Shown piece after piece: positions 19,905 through 30,029 of a stretch of 64,000 nucleotides of DNA. The translations under genes and the position numbers were made by a program. Origin of the DNA: Schistosoma haematobium (taxonomy: Eukaryota; Platyhelminthes; Trematoda; Strigeidida; Schistosomatidae); contig NC_067198.1 of NCBI RefSeq assembly GCF_000699445.3, forward strand, positions 36,174,536 to 36,238,535, read 5' to 3'. Position 1 is the first letter of the stretch. Each line of letters opens with the position of its first letter. The notes below the pieces were generated by a model. It saw only the letters and a list, made by a program, of their open reading frames with translations, was not told the DNA's origin and ran no database searches.

Positions 19905-21638
19905 TTAATTATCTCTATTTATCCGAGTTTTCTGAATACTGGCTAACCATAATAACGATTCTCGATTGCTGTCGTCAAGATCACTTGGAGTTACGTGTTT
20001 GTTTCCAACAGTACGATTGTGACGACCAATCCCGGCACTGCTTGATTTGTTTTTTCGTGGAGATGGTGATAGTAAAACCAGTTTGCTCCCCATCAAACCT
20101 GATGTGACCTGCGTCACATGCCTTGGTACAGAGGATACAAAAGAAGGAGGTCTATCAAAATCAATACGTTCATTGACACGAAGCAAACACCCATCAGACA
20201 ATAATACACGTACGATACGTAGTATATTAATAGCATCATCTAAACCACGATGTCGCTGACCAACAAAAGATAAACCCAAATCATGTAACATAACATTCAA
20301 TGTTATACGATAGCGTGATGGAAACTTGTAGAAAGCGCGAAATGATTTGGTCAAGTTAATCCATATATTGGCCCAACTAGGTATAGATATGTTAGCCAGA
20401 CGACATTGAATACGCATAAATTTACTCATATCTGCACTACAATCACATACAATGGCACATCTCTTGTTGGCCAGTTTATGTCTTTTGAACAGCCATTCTT
20501 CAATCTGTAACAAAACATGAGGAAATGGTTGGGCGTTATCTACTTGGATTTGTTGAATCTGTGTTAGATCTGTACAAAACTCACTAAGGTCTGGATGTAA
20601 TCTTGGCTTACAATAAGCATGAAATACACTGACGCACTTGCGTAACCTTGTACTATATAGTAATATGGGAAATTCAATGATTTCATGTGGATAGTCGGCA
20701 TCAGTGGTTATCTTCTCTTTTGATTCACAAGTAGCTTCCAGGTCAATAATTAATAAGTAGTCATAGAATGTATCTGGTGTCAATATAACAGGTTTTAGTA
20801 GTTTTGTCGTCGTTGTAACTGATGGATTTGTCAGTCTGCGTCTATCATTCCCACAATTGTTAGTTATTTGAGAGTTTAGATTAACTTCGCCAAGAACACT
20901 ATCATGACCACCGTAGCTGAAACCGCTATTCTCATTATCATCTCCGTCATCATCACTGATTTGGATTTCAATATTGTGATCAATTGATTGTACTACGCGT
21001 GCTCGTCGCACAAACTCTTGTAAACGACGTTTTAATACGGTAGTGCTTCCCAATTGATTTAAACTATGATCATATAGACAGGTGCGTAGATTATCTACAG
21101 ACATATTGTGTATACGGCTATTACAATGACTCAAACGATCTCGTAGAAATGTAGTCCACATTTCTGTTATAATTTGTATACCAGGTGGAGAAAAAGCAAG
21201 GGATGTTGAAGAATATGGCAATGATGCCAGACTATTATTGAGAATTGCACGACGTTCAACATCTAAAGGAATGATTTTACCATCATTGTTTTTAACAGGT
21301 CCTAAGTAAACATCACTAATCGATGTTCGAGCTAATAATTCTTCTAGATTATGCAATTCGATATCTGACTCTGAAGATTGTATAAACGATGAGTCCTGAT
21401 CGGCTTGTATCATTTGTAAATCTACACTAGTCGTTTCGTCTAAGCCATTATCCATCGACCTTTGAATGTACAGTTCATCACCATGTTGTTGCACATTGTT
21501 TTGCGTCCCGTTTTTAAATGGATCGAGCAAACCGTTGATTTCATAATAATCACTATCAAATACCTCTCGAATAGTATGATTAATATTATCAGTATATCCT
21601 GACAGCACATTTAACGGTACACTGGTAGACGGATTCAT
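19905..21638 (-). CDS. ERI1: ERI1-family 3'-5' exoribonuclease
   Basis: A 577-residue open frame without introns. Residues about 178-215 form a SAP motif (MSVDNLRTCLYDHSL...LKRRLQEFVRRA), which in ERI1 proteins helps bind stem-loop RNA. Residues 290-490 are a DEDDh exonuclease domain. It starts DYLLIIDLEATCE with D299 and E301, followed by HEIIEFPILL and FCTDLTQIQQIQVDNA. Next are VCDCSADMSKFM with D399, then WINLTKSFRAFY, and HRGLDDAINILRI with H463 and D468. All five DEDDh residues are present. In the third motif the usual D-G-S-W-D reads D-C-S-A-D. The family trims histone mRNA 3' ends and 5.8S rRNA and degrades siRNA. The acidic Ser/Asn-rich N-terminus (1-175) and basic tail (520-577) are longer than in the human protein (about 349 residues). 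The gene stands alone among repeats. Confidence 0.93.
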   Translation of the reverse strand: MNPSTSVPLNVLSGYTDNINHTIREVFDSDYYEINGLLDPFKNGTQNNVQQHGDELYIQRSMDNGLDETTSVDLQMIQADQDSSFIQSSESDIELHNLEELLARTSISDVYLGPVKNNDGKIIPLDVERRAILNNSLASLPYSSTSLAFSPPGIQIITEMWTTFLRDRLSHCNSRIHNMSVDNLRTCLYDHSLNQLGSTTVLKRRLQEFVRRARVVQSIDHNIEIQISDDDGDDNENSGFSYGGHDSVLGEVNLNSQITNNCGNDRRRLTNPSVTTTTKLLKPVILTPDTFYDYLLIIDLEATCESKEKITTDADYPHEIIEFPILLYSTRLRKCVSVFHAYCKPRLHPDLSEFCTDLTQIQQIQVDNAQPFPHVLLQIEEWLFKRHKLANKRCAIVCDCSADMSKFMRIQCRLANISIPSWANIWINLTKSFRAFYKFPSRYRITLNVMLHDLGLSFVGQRHRGLDDAINILRIVRVLLSDGCLLRVNERIDFDRPPSFVSSVPRHVTQVTSGLMGSKLVLLSPSPRKNKSSSAGIGRHNRTVGNKHVTPSDLDDSNRESLLWLASIQKTRINRDN

Positions 21639-21690
21639 TGTAATTGAAAAATTGGAATAAGATAAATAACTAACTGAAGAGTAAAGAGAT
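21639..21690 (-). promoter_or_regulatory. Possible splice or trans-splice acceptor before ERI1
   Basis: On the minus strand CTCTTTACTCTTCAG ends at about 21674, 35 bases upstream of the ERI1 start codon. This is a good pyrimidine-rich acceptor. Flukes trans-splice a leader to some mRNAs, so it may accept either a spliced leader or an upstream non-coding exon. Inference from motif and spacing only. Confidence 0.35.
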
Positions 21691-23754
21691 TATAATTATG
21701 GTCAATATTGGGAAGAACTGGTTATTAATGATACACAGAATTGACGACAGGTAAAAAAAGAATATACCTGATAATCATAAAAATTTTACAACGAACAGTC
21801 AATATGCACAAAAAAAATATGGTGTCGATGAGAATGATTAGTTATGGAAACAGCAGTATAATTGTTGGTTTATGTTGTGGGAAGAATGTTTAATATAGAA
21901 GATGCCATACAGTGGTTAGTGGATAATTTTCACAATTTGTCGGAAGTTAAGGCAATAGCCCATAATTGATCAAAATGACGTGAATATTCTGAAAAAACTT
22001 TAACCTAAAATAAACTTCGAACTATCAATGATGACGCAGTGAGAAAGATTTACTTTTGGTTGTTACAGTAAGTGAAAGCTTCTTTCTTGAATAGATTTGA
22101 TGATTGAACTAGACACAATCAAAATAGAAATGATGAATAAATTGTAAGAGTTGGATAACTGCTGGCATGACTAGAACATGTGATTTGTTGATGAACATGT
22201 CCTAGGTCTACAATAGCTTTGTCGATTATTTGGTGAATAACTACCAAAACATTAACTAAGTGGATATATTATGGACAGATTATCGAAATAGGATTAAAAT
22301 AAAGATTGATTTGAACTTGAAACATCAATGTAACAATGGTTAATAACTAAATTTATCGGATTAGTTAGCTAAAAACGAATAAAAAGGAAGTTAGTGTGAT
22401 AATAACGGTCCAAAACTAAAGAGTACAATAAAAACACTCATATTTTGGCGAGAAACAGACAGGTAATAACCATGTATACAGTGGCAATCACGAAAGAAAG
22501 CAAATCATTAATCGACTGAAAATAAAACTGCTAAGGTTGAAGCTATCACGAGTTCACTTAATTTGCGAACGAGAAACAAGACTCGGTGACCAAAGACCAG
22601 TAAACTAGCTATAGATGCGTCCCAGCCCCGCTAACTAGAGGGAGGAATCCAAGCTTGGAATGAGGAATTATATTCTGCAAACAGCCAGAAACGATAACAA
22701 CAAACACAATTCAAAACGTATATATGAGTACAAAACCGTCCTTGGGGAGAGTTACTAAATAGCATACTAAAAGATGCAACGGACCAATAGCATTTAAGAT
22801 ATTTCCCATTGGGAAATACGACATAAAGGTGACAAGAGCGCCTTTGGCACGAAAACAAAGAAATTTAAATCTCCTAAATAAATGACAAAATTAGGTCATT
22901 TCCCAAGTGAGTTCTGGGGATCTAACGTCCCTAACAAGAACGAAAATAAATAAAACTAAGTACACATCACGAATATATCACTGAACGTGCATACATACCC
23001 ATACAACAAATCAACTCAAAATTATCTGAAGTGTTTTATAGCTATATTCATTCGATCTGAGTTCTATATTTCTTCAAAAACAAACTAATATTTTTAATAG
23101 AACAAAGAAGTAAAATCTCACCACCAAACATAATAATTGAATTTTCTATGCAACTGGTAATATACCACTAAAATACTAATAGAATACAATGCATTCGTGG
23201 ATCACTAATAAATTGAGTAATTTTTACTAGTACAGGAACGTATAAGTAATAAAGTGTCTTTTATTCGGAAGCGGAGAGGCAGACTTAGTAAATGTATCCA
23301 AATTAATGTGACCCTTGTCCACGAAATCCCTAAAACATAGAAAGACAGGCTTCCGAACGGTAGTACACCAGAAAGCCGTCGCGTACAATTAGCGAATTAA
23401 GGTGAGATTACCTATGCTTCTTCAACTTCGTCGACTAAGAGATTATTATTGAGATGCTGTAAGTTAAGCGTATGGTCTAAACTGTTAGCGCATATTCGAT
23501 TTCGTATTAGAAAAACCTCCCAAACGCCCGTAATTCAGAAAGTATCGATCCATAATCCAATTAATAAAAGGGACTCCCTTAACTTAATTTATGTAATATA
23601 TTCCACTGTTATCATTATCTTGATTGGTTTAATAATTTCGTATGTTTTTTTAAGTAAACGGAATACACCCATTAAAACATTAAATAAGTAAGATTGGTTC
23701 AGCGAAGTGTTCTCGTTTCGGCGAATTCATTTTCAAAGCTGTACAATCGCAAAT
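21691..23754. other. No gene seen; 5' flank of ERI1
   Basis: AT-rich DNA that must hold the ERI1 promoter, which cannot be located by eye. A segment near 23590-23645 resembles part of the Penelope 3' UTR at 31770-31830. The open frame over 23449-23691 is not supported as a gene. Confidence 0.45.
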
Positions 23755-24053
23755 ATATATACTTATTTTTACAGGATGATAATAATACTGATAATAAACT
23801 TCTGTTAGATATGGTGATAGTGAGGTTAAATGAACGAAGTTATTAAAAAGGTTTTAAACTAGGAGATTTTAATAATCGTTTGATTGTTAATGGCTTAAGT
23901 ATTCATCAAAAGATGGATAGGGAAGTTGTCATTGGGGAAGGATGACTCAGCATGATAAGATAAAAAGTAATCAGAATGATCGTGAAAACAAAATCAACCA
24001 GTTGGGGGTAGATGATTTAAGGGGAAGATGAAAGGTGAAACAGATGGCTGTAA
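23755..24053. repeat. Left arm of a 299-bp inverted repeat (Penelope 3' UTR)
   Basis: Reverse-complement match to 25129-25427 over 299 bp with only about three mismatches and no gaps by eye. In both arms the sequence begins TTACAxCCATCTGTTTCACC just after Penelope coding sequence, so the arms are the 3' UTR of two oppositely oriented copies. Confidence 0.9.
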
Positions 24054-24907
24054 TTATTTGTTTTCGGAGTTCTCGGCTTCATGTTCTTATCAATGAATAT
24101 AGACGGATATTCGTTTTTGATAAGTATCTCTTTTAAAAGGCTCAATTCTTCCTCTACAACCTCGGGGCTACAGATCCTTCGTATTCTTGTGGCGAGTGTT
24201 ATTATTAAGTTTCTTTTTCTACTGATGGGAACCGAGCTGTGGAAACTTCATAGTTGGCCATTCCACATGGGTTTCCTGTAGATAGATCTTCTTAGAGTTC
24301 CATTTTGTTTTCTTGTTATTTCCACATCAAGAAAGCGAATATTTTGTTTGTTTCCAACTTCTAGTGTGAATTTTATTGCTGGGTGGCAATTATTAAACGT
24401 CTTTAGATGACTCAATTCAGATTTGTTGTCACAGACGATCAAGATATCATCTACGTACCTTTTATACAAATGGAGGTTTCCTATAATCGTTTTGACTTGG
24501 TTGTTTTCTAAACTGGCCATGAAGCAATCTGCTAGTAATGGACCAAGTGGGGATCCCATCGCCATGCCATCCTTCTGTCTATAAATTACGTCCTTGAATG
24601 TGAATTGCACATTGCAAGTGCAACGTAGTAATAGTTCCTTCAAATAAATATCCGGTATTCCGATATTAATCTCATTATTGTTTACGTACTTGCAGATAAA
24701 ATTAATGGTCTCTGTGAGTGGAACATTAGTGAACAATGATTCGACATCCAGTGATAGCATAATTTGGTCAGTTACATTCACTTCTTTTATGTGCTCGATA
24801 AATTCGAATGTATCACGTACTGAGTGTTTACAAATGCGTTTTCTGACGGGTTCTAGGAGATTTGCCAGCCACTTTGCTATGAAGTGGTAAGGGGATCCTG
24901 TGAACAC
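24017..24907 (-). pseudogene. Penelope-like element reverse transcriptase
   Basis: Minus-strand frame with LSLDVESLFTNVPL (about residues 51-64), the Penelope hallmark MAMGSPLGPLLADCFMA (115-131), KRYVDDILIV with the catalytic YVDD (149-158), and FLDVEI and IYRKP near the end. A TGA at 24248-24250 interrupts the frame. Beyond it the same frame continues for 76 codons, with SRKRNLIITLATRIRRIC and PSIFIDKNM, to a TAA at 24017. The region that should follow (GIY-YIG endonuclease) is absent, because the frame runs straight into the 3' UTR arm. The N-terminal part is missing too. Dead fragment of a Penelope-like retroelement. Confidence 0.88.
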
Positions 24908-24917
24908 AGGTCACTAG

Positions 24918-25088
24918 ATCAAGACAGACTCTGCGTTCAAAGTCATCTACAAAGTAAGTAGAAGTCTTCCAAAGACAATTAGACTGCATCTTCTTTGCAT
25001 TGCCGAAGCATTAGCCATACATCTGGAAAAACCAGGATTGTGTGTGCATAAGAGACTGGTACAACCTCTTCTTCTACCATGTTCTTAA
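24918..25088 (+). pseudogene. Penelope-like element, C-terminal end of ORF
   Basis: Plus-strand frame open from 24918 to TAA at 25086-25088. It reads AFKVIYKVSRSLPKTIRLH, then IAEALAIHLEKPGLCVHKR and LVQPLLLP, the extreme C-terminus of a Penelope polyprotein downstream of the GIY-YIG domain. The homologous end occurs at 31295-31471. It lies head to head with the minus-strand reverse transcriptase fragment and supplies the end that fragment lacks. Confidence 0.75.
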
Positions 25089-25128
25089 TGTCTTATAATT
25101 TCTTTCTCTTTTTCCTACTCTTCTTCCT

Positions 25129-25427
25129 TTACAACCATCTGTTTCACCTTCCATCTTCCCCTTAAATCATCTACCCCCAACTGGTTGATTTTGTTTTCAC
25201 GATCATTCTGATTACTTTTTATCTTATCATGCTGAGTCATCCTTCCCCAATGACAACTTCCCTATCCATCTTTTGATGAATACTTAAGCCATTAACAATC
25301 AAACGATTATTAAAATCTCCTAGTTTAAAACCTTTTTAATAACTTCGTTCATTTAACCTCACTATCACCATATCTAACAGAAGTTTATTATTAGTATTAT
25401 TATCATCCTGTAAAAATAAGTATATAT
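25129..25427. repeat. Right arm of the 299-bp inverted repeat
   Basis: See 23755-24053. Here it follows the plus-strand Penelope stop codon by 40 bp and is cut at 25427 by the RTE-derived insertion. The 3' UTR resumes at about 25936. Confidence 0.9.
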
Positions 25428-25935
25428 GCTTTATTTATTATTTATTTGGACACATAGATACTGGTACGGGGGGGCACCAGATACATATGTGCCACACAAA
25501 TCTCGTTTGATTTGTGTGAGGGCTGGGATACTGCCTGGGTGCCCAAACCAAAGCAGGTGGTTTCCTTAGGGGTTCACACCCAGAGCCTTCGACCTAAAGG
25601 TCTGATCCACAAAGCAGTGGAGCATCGTAAGGAGACGCAGTTCCATGGTAGCCAGTGACCAACGATTGGTTCATACTGCAGCCCATGTGCACCATTGGTT
25701 TGAAATCAGGGTTTTCCAACTCCCTTCGGTGGACTCTCCGTATCCACCAACCCGGTTAAACCGTCGGACATTCGCTTTTCGTCCTCTCAATTCCGTAAAC
25801 AACACCCCGGCCACGAGAATGCGATGAGTAGAACTTCCCTGGCAGAGGGAATAAACGCGTGGCCATGTGAGAGCATTTCGAAAGTGAGAGCGGACTGTGC
25901 CCACTTTCAGCCGTTTCATGGCATTTGGGAGCTTC
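25428..25935 (-). mobile_element. Internally deleted RTE derivative (non-autonomous)
   Basis: On the minus strand it starts CTCCCAAATGCC and follows the RTE leader (9761-10165) for about 400 bp. It then jumps directly to a copy of the RTE 3' end (GTACCAGTATCTATGTGTCC, tail AAATAAATAATAAATAAA). The entire coding region is missing. Flanks GCATATAC and GCATATATAC look like an imperfect target duplication. It sits inside the 3' UTR of the plus-strand Penelope fragment, so it is younger than that insertion. RTE machinery could mobilise it in trans because it keeps the 3' end. Confidence 0.75.
25493..25518. other. Perfect 10-bp hairpin in the RTE derivative
   Basis: CACACAAATC, a six-base loop (TCGTTT), then GATTTGTGTG. 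It lies at the junction between leader and 3' end and is not present at the matching place in the long RTE (near 10165), so it arose with or after the deletion. Confidence 0.8.
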
Positions 25936-26035
25936 GTATATGCATATAAATATTACTGTATATTAGAGTAGAGCCTGATGAGGATTAAATCAAAAACAAT
26001 ATTGTTCGTTTATATATGTTGTTTTAACTTAATTT
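25936..26035 (+). other. Rest of Penelope 3' UTR with hammerhead-like motif
   Basis: Matches 31822-31915 closely. It contains CTGATGA at 25975-25981 and AACAATATTGTT at 25995-26006 (a palindromic minimal helix III) followed by C26007. That order resembles a type I hammerhead with a very short helix III, a form reported from Penelope-like elements. The invariant G of the GAAA box reads A here (CAAAAAC), so this copy is probably inactive. Helix II pairing is weak. Confidence 0.5.
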
Positions 26036-26039
26036 ACCT

Positions 26040-27380
26040 TAACTGTTTGTGTAATTATATATTATTATTCCCGTTCACTTGTTTTTGAGCATACTCCCTT
26101 TTTCATCTGTTGTATTATAACTTCATTTCCTAGTATGAGCATAATTACGTTAGTGCTGTACCAGTTGTACCAGTAACCATTCGTGTTTAGTGAGCAAATA
26201 AATATAATCCGGTTGGGATTTTCTTACGTTCAATAAAACCCACAGAAATGCACGCCCTCACAAGGGTATGAATCCCAAGCATATGCTCTAGGAGTAGTAG
26301 CCGTCTTTTCAACGATACCTTGTGGTGACATATATTTGTGTCCACTATTGTGTTGATCGCCAGGTTAGACAATGTCTTCCCTTATGCCAAAGTTTGTACC
26401 TGGTAGGAAGAATCGGACGTCTGAGCAGTCGCAGCAGACGGACACCGCAATGTTTGTTGATTTAGGACACCAGAAGATACATCTAAGTGTTCCTTAGTTA
26501 AACTTGACCCACTGATGGAGCGTTAGAATCACCCGTTACAACTTCTACGTTCAAGACCCGGCTTTCTGAAGGTCATAAAACTTTCTGTAAAACTCAGCGT
26601 TTCCATATGGTGTTTGAGGCTATGTATATTTTTAGCTGCCCCACCACTTTAGTGTTCTGTGTAAACTCCATGAATGAGGAAGATGATTACATGGTGCTAA
26701 GTGGACATGTATCCTATCTACGTCTCTACATATTCTGTCGACTGACCACGTTAATATAACGTAGATAAAAAAATGTCGAATACAGAATGCACTCAGAAAA
26801 CATTTCACCTATTCAAATAAGCAACAGATGAAACATACGGTGCTGAGAATATAAAAAGCGTTGGAGTCCGGTAATATACTTTTAGAAAACGATAGGACCA
26901 CTCGAATATTATTAACCATGTAAGGAATACAACTATGTAGACATATACATATCGTGCGCACCCAAAAAATGCTTAGATTCACAAGTAAGTAATTAGGACG
27001 GCAAAATAAATGGATGCCCAGAGAAATCTAGATGAGCTCATGTGGACCGCCAAACCATCCGAACTGCACTCATTGAGGTATAAGTAAGAACGACGAAGCA
27101 CCGGTGAACACCTCTCCCAGTTCTCACAGTACCTTTGAGACGAGCAAGAAATAGGCAACTGTCAGTAAGACTAGTGATTAAGTACCTATACTAGTTTGAT
27201 ACCAAACATACACCAGCAAAACCACAAGATAACTCTAAATATACAAAGGTTATACATACAGAAGCATGACTATAAGACCACGTTTACTTTGGGAAAACAC
27301 AACATACACACCTAGTATGAAAGTCAATCCAAGAAGTTACTCACTAAACTGAAGGGCTGAGTGATTGTTATCAACCTGGG
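26040..27380. other. No gene seen
   Basis: No supported gene. Short frames (for example minus strand 26187-26372) show no recognisable domain. Confidence 0.4.
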
Positions 27381-27383
27381 CAC

Positions 27384-27564
27384 ATTTACCCGAGCTCCCA
27401 ATCTCGGGGAAAAGTTGGCACATTTTGGGGAAGCCGCTATAGTAAATTTTTGGGAAATGGCACAAAAACCCCAAAGTTTTCTTAAAGTTCCCCAAGCACT
27501 GGTGAAGGTCATTTGACTTCGGGAGTTTCCCCAAAATACCCCAAAATTGGAAGCTCGGGTAAAT
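27384..27564. mobile_element. Small inverted-repeat element (MITE-like)
   Basis: The ends ATTTACCCGAGCTCCCAAT and ATTGGAAGCTCGGGTAAAT are reverse complements with one mismatch over 19 bp. The match extends weakly to a TCGGGG/TTTGGGG block. The 181-bp unit is rich in CCCC/GGGG runs and unlike the surrounding AT-rich DNA. No clear target duplication is visible, so transposition is inferred, not shown. Confidence 0.45.
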
Positions 27565-28039
27565 ACATCTACAACACCCTACTGATGATACACCACACAC
27601 ACTTTTTTCCCTAAGCAAACCTAGAAGGCATTTGGATTCAGTATGTTGATTTATTTTATTGGAACTAATTATACCATATGTTTTTCTTTGAAAATGTACT
27701 ACCGAGACACTTCGGAAGGTTTCATTGAGTGATTCATTGGTAAGTTTAAGCCAAAAGGTTAAAACTTAAGGCCAGTAATCTATCCTAAACCCTCTGGATA
27801 AACATGAAACTTACCATAAGACGTGATCGATAAAAACAACAATTAATCACCTGGCATGACACTAATGACCTACACATGCCCGCTGACTACAAACATACTA
27901 TTCAAGCTCCAATGTATCTACAGTCCAAATATAAAAATAAAAGGATCCAAATGGTTGTAGGCGTAATAGAAGAAGCTTTATCTTAGCGATCCTTTGTGTC
28001 TTATAGGGGTAGACCACTGATACCTTCAGGTAAAGACCT

Positions 28040-28381
28040 AGATATATTTCATTTTCAGTTTGTGAAGGACAGGAGGCTTGATGGCCTATGTTAGTCCTGG
28101 CGATGGTGATCTTTCAGTTGATCCAGCTTCCTTTTGAAAGAGTCGACGGATGGAGCCTCGACCACTTGCTGAGGTAGTGAACTCCACTCGTTGATGATTC
28201 TATGGGAAAGTCGATGGTCAGCTGACAAGTAATTTGTTCTGGGCTTGTGAATATTTTTGGAGTGTCCTCGTAAATTCTCTGTTTTGGAAGACAAGAAAAA
28301 TGAGGGGACATTGGGTGCAAATTTATCACTAAGCAATTTGTACACTGTAATCAAGTCGCCTCTAGTTCTGTGATATGACAA
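28040..28381 (-). pseudogene. CR1-like LINE, C-terminal end
   Basis: Minus-strand frame of 96 codons: YHRTRGDLITVYKLLS, then FFLSSKTENLRGHSKNIHKP, LSADHRLSHRIINEWSSLPQ, VVEAPSVDSFKRKLDQL. This is the conserved tail of CR1/SR1-type reverse transcriptase ORFs (R-R-x-RGDL..YK..., ..R..N.WN.LP..V..A.S...FK..LD). The 3' UTR follows to about 28040 with CTGTCCTTCACAAACTGAAA. A 5'-truncated copy in the same orientation as the older relic at 28845-30025. Confidence 0.85.
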
Positions 28382-28844
28382 CGGGAAAAGGTTCAGCTTG
28401 TCAAAAGAGAATCATTGGTAAAACATAATTAAGTACTGTCCTGAACCCTTAAGAATATGTTGAAATGCCTCTTTACGGTTCCTGAGAATTTTCTTGGACC
28501 ACCTAAGCCGCCATTGAATCCCAGGATTGGATTACTCCTGTAAAGTATCAGGTGTGCCTACAGTTCATTCTGCTACGTTGTGATTCCAATTTTCAGATGT
28601 AACCCCTAAGGTTTCTGTTGAGACTGAGCTTAGCTTACTATTTAAGTAATGCCCATAATTACTTGGGGTAACTCAGGTTATCACAAAACACACCCACCAA
28701 AGAAATCCCGGTAAATTAAAAGCCGAAACATAAAGAGTATTGAAAATTTTAAATAGGCTCGAATTTGCTCACCTTATGATCTGTTATCCAATTTATTTTC
28801 CGCTCATTGGAGTGCTCTATGTTTAAAAAAATTTAGTTTCGGTT

Positions 28845-30025
28845 TGTAAAGGACAGGAAACCGGGTGACCTGTGTTGATCTCTCATCTTCCCCAAATTTC
28901 TTTGGTATGAACACATAGTAGTAATTCTCAAGTCTTGTCGAATAGTGACTCTCAGGTCACTGTGTATCTGGACAACAGGTGGCTCGATGTGATTCACCGA
29001 AGGCTACATCTGTTAGTAGATTCTAATCTTTGAGGCCGCATTGACGTACTCGAGTTACTGGTGAGTATGTTAACCACAGATAACATTTCCCGAAAGCATA
29101 CTGCTCTTCAAAAATGATCCGACGTTTTGCCTAGATACGTAAACAACAATTGAATAATCTTCTCCAAAATTTTAACAACCTCGTTGGTTAGGTTTGTGTT
29201 CCGATAGTTCTCAGGTTTGTGTCGTCTTCCTGTTTTGAAGACAGGACTTACTACGTTCTTCCGGTAGTTTGGTAATCAACATTGAGCTACATATAGAATG
29301 AAACTTATGCTTAATGAATTTGAGATACAGTGTTTTACTCCTACCAGCAATCTAGTAAGCATTTGATCGGGTCTCACCAAGCTTATTTTGCAGACCAAAG
29401 TTATCGAGATATTTAATGGTTATAAGTTCCAAAATGTGCATTGGCGATTTGTATGAACCGAAAGGGAGGGAATCTCTGCGGTATGTAAAGTGATGAAGTG
29501 ATTCGCCAATACCTGAGCTATATCACAATCGTCATCTACTAGTGACGTAGTGCTACTTTCTCCACATAACCCTGGTATGTTTACTTTTCCCTTAGTTCTC
29601 CGGACTATGTACTAATATAATTGCCTAGAGTGTTTTATGAACTCCTTAGCAAGTTTCTATTCATACAAAGAATGTGGGGTGCATAACGTTTGTGTATGCA
29701 TTTCTGACTACCTACTAAGTCGTTTCACCGAGGGACTACGGTTCTATTATCATATCTATTGTGGTCTCTCAGTGTATAATTTCTTGTGTATTTCTTTTCA
29801 AGTGCTCACTCTGGAGTGTGCTGACACATCGTCGTTGACAACGATGTGGAAATCGACGACTTTAACAGCTTGATCTCTCCTGCCCAGATGTGGTATATTA
29901 TCAAGGTTTGTGACGTGTAGGATCCAAAATAAGGTTTGGACTGAAGGTGGGTTAGATACGCGCTCTTGCCCGTTTGAAACCAGAACAAAGTAATTGGATA
30001 AAATGACGGTTCTATAATTCATCAT
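28845..30025 (-). pseudogene. Older CR1-like LINE relic (endonuclease to 3' UTR)
   Basis: Three blocks in order on the minus strand. Near 29810-29900, IPHLGRRDQAVKVVDF matches the endonuclease end (P.LG.SDHAVL.FDF). At about 29160-29400, PDQMLTRLL...ISISF and VVSPVFKTGRRHKPENYR with LTNEVVKILEKI match reverse transcriptase motif 1. At 28845-28890 lies a 3' UTR end with CTGTCCTTTACAAACCGAAA, shared with the copy ending at 28040. Most of the reverse transcriptase core is deleted or unreadable. Confidence 0.65.
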
Positions 30026-30029
30026 AAAT

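Noticed and set aside
20047..20259. Plus-strand frame overlapping ERI1
   Set aside because: Antisense shadow of the ERI1 coding region; no codon bias or motif.
23449..23691. 80-codon plus-strand frame with a hydrophobic segment (possible small membrane protein)
   Set aside because: Part of it matches Penelope 3' UTR-like sequence (compare 31770-31830), so it is repeat DNA; no splice or start context.
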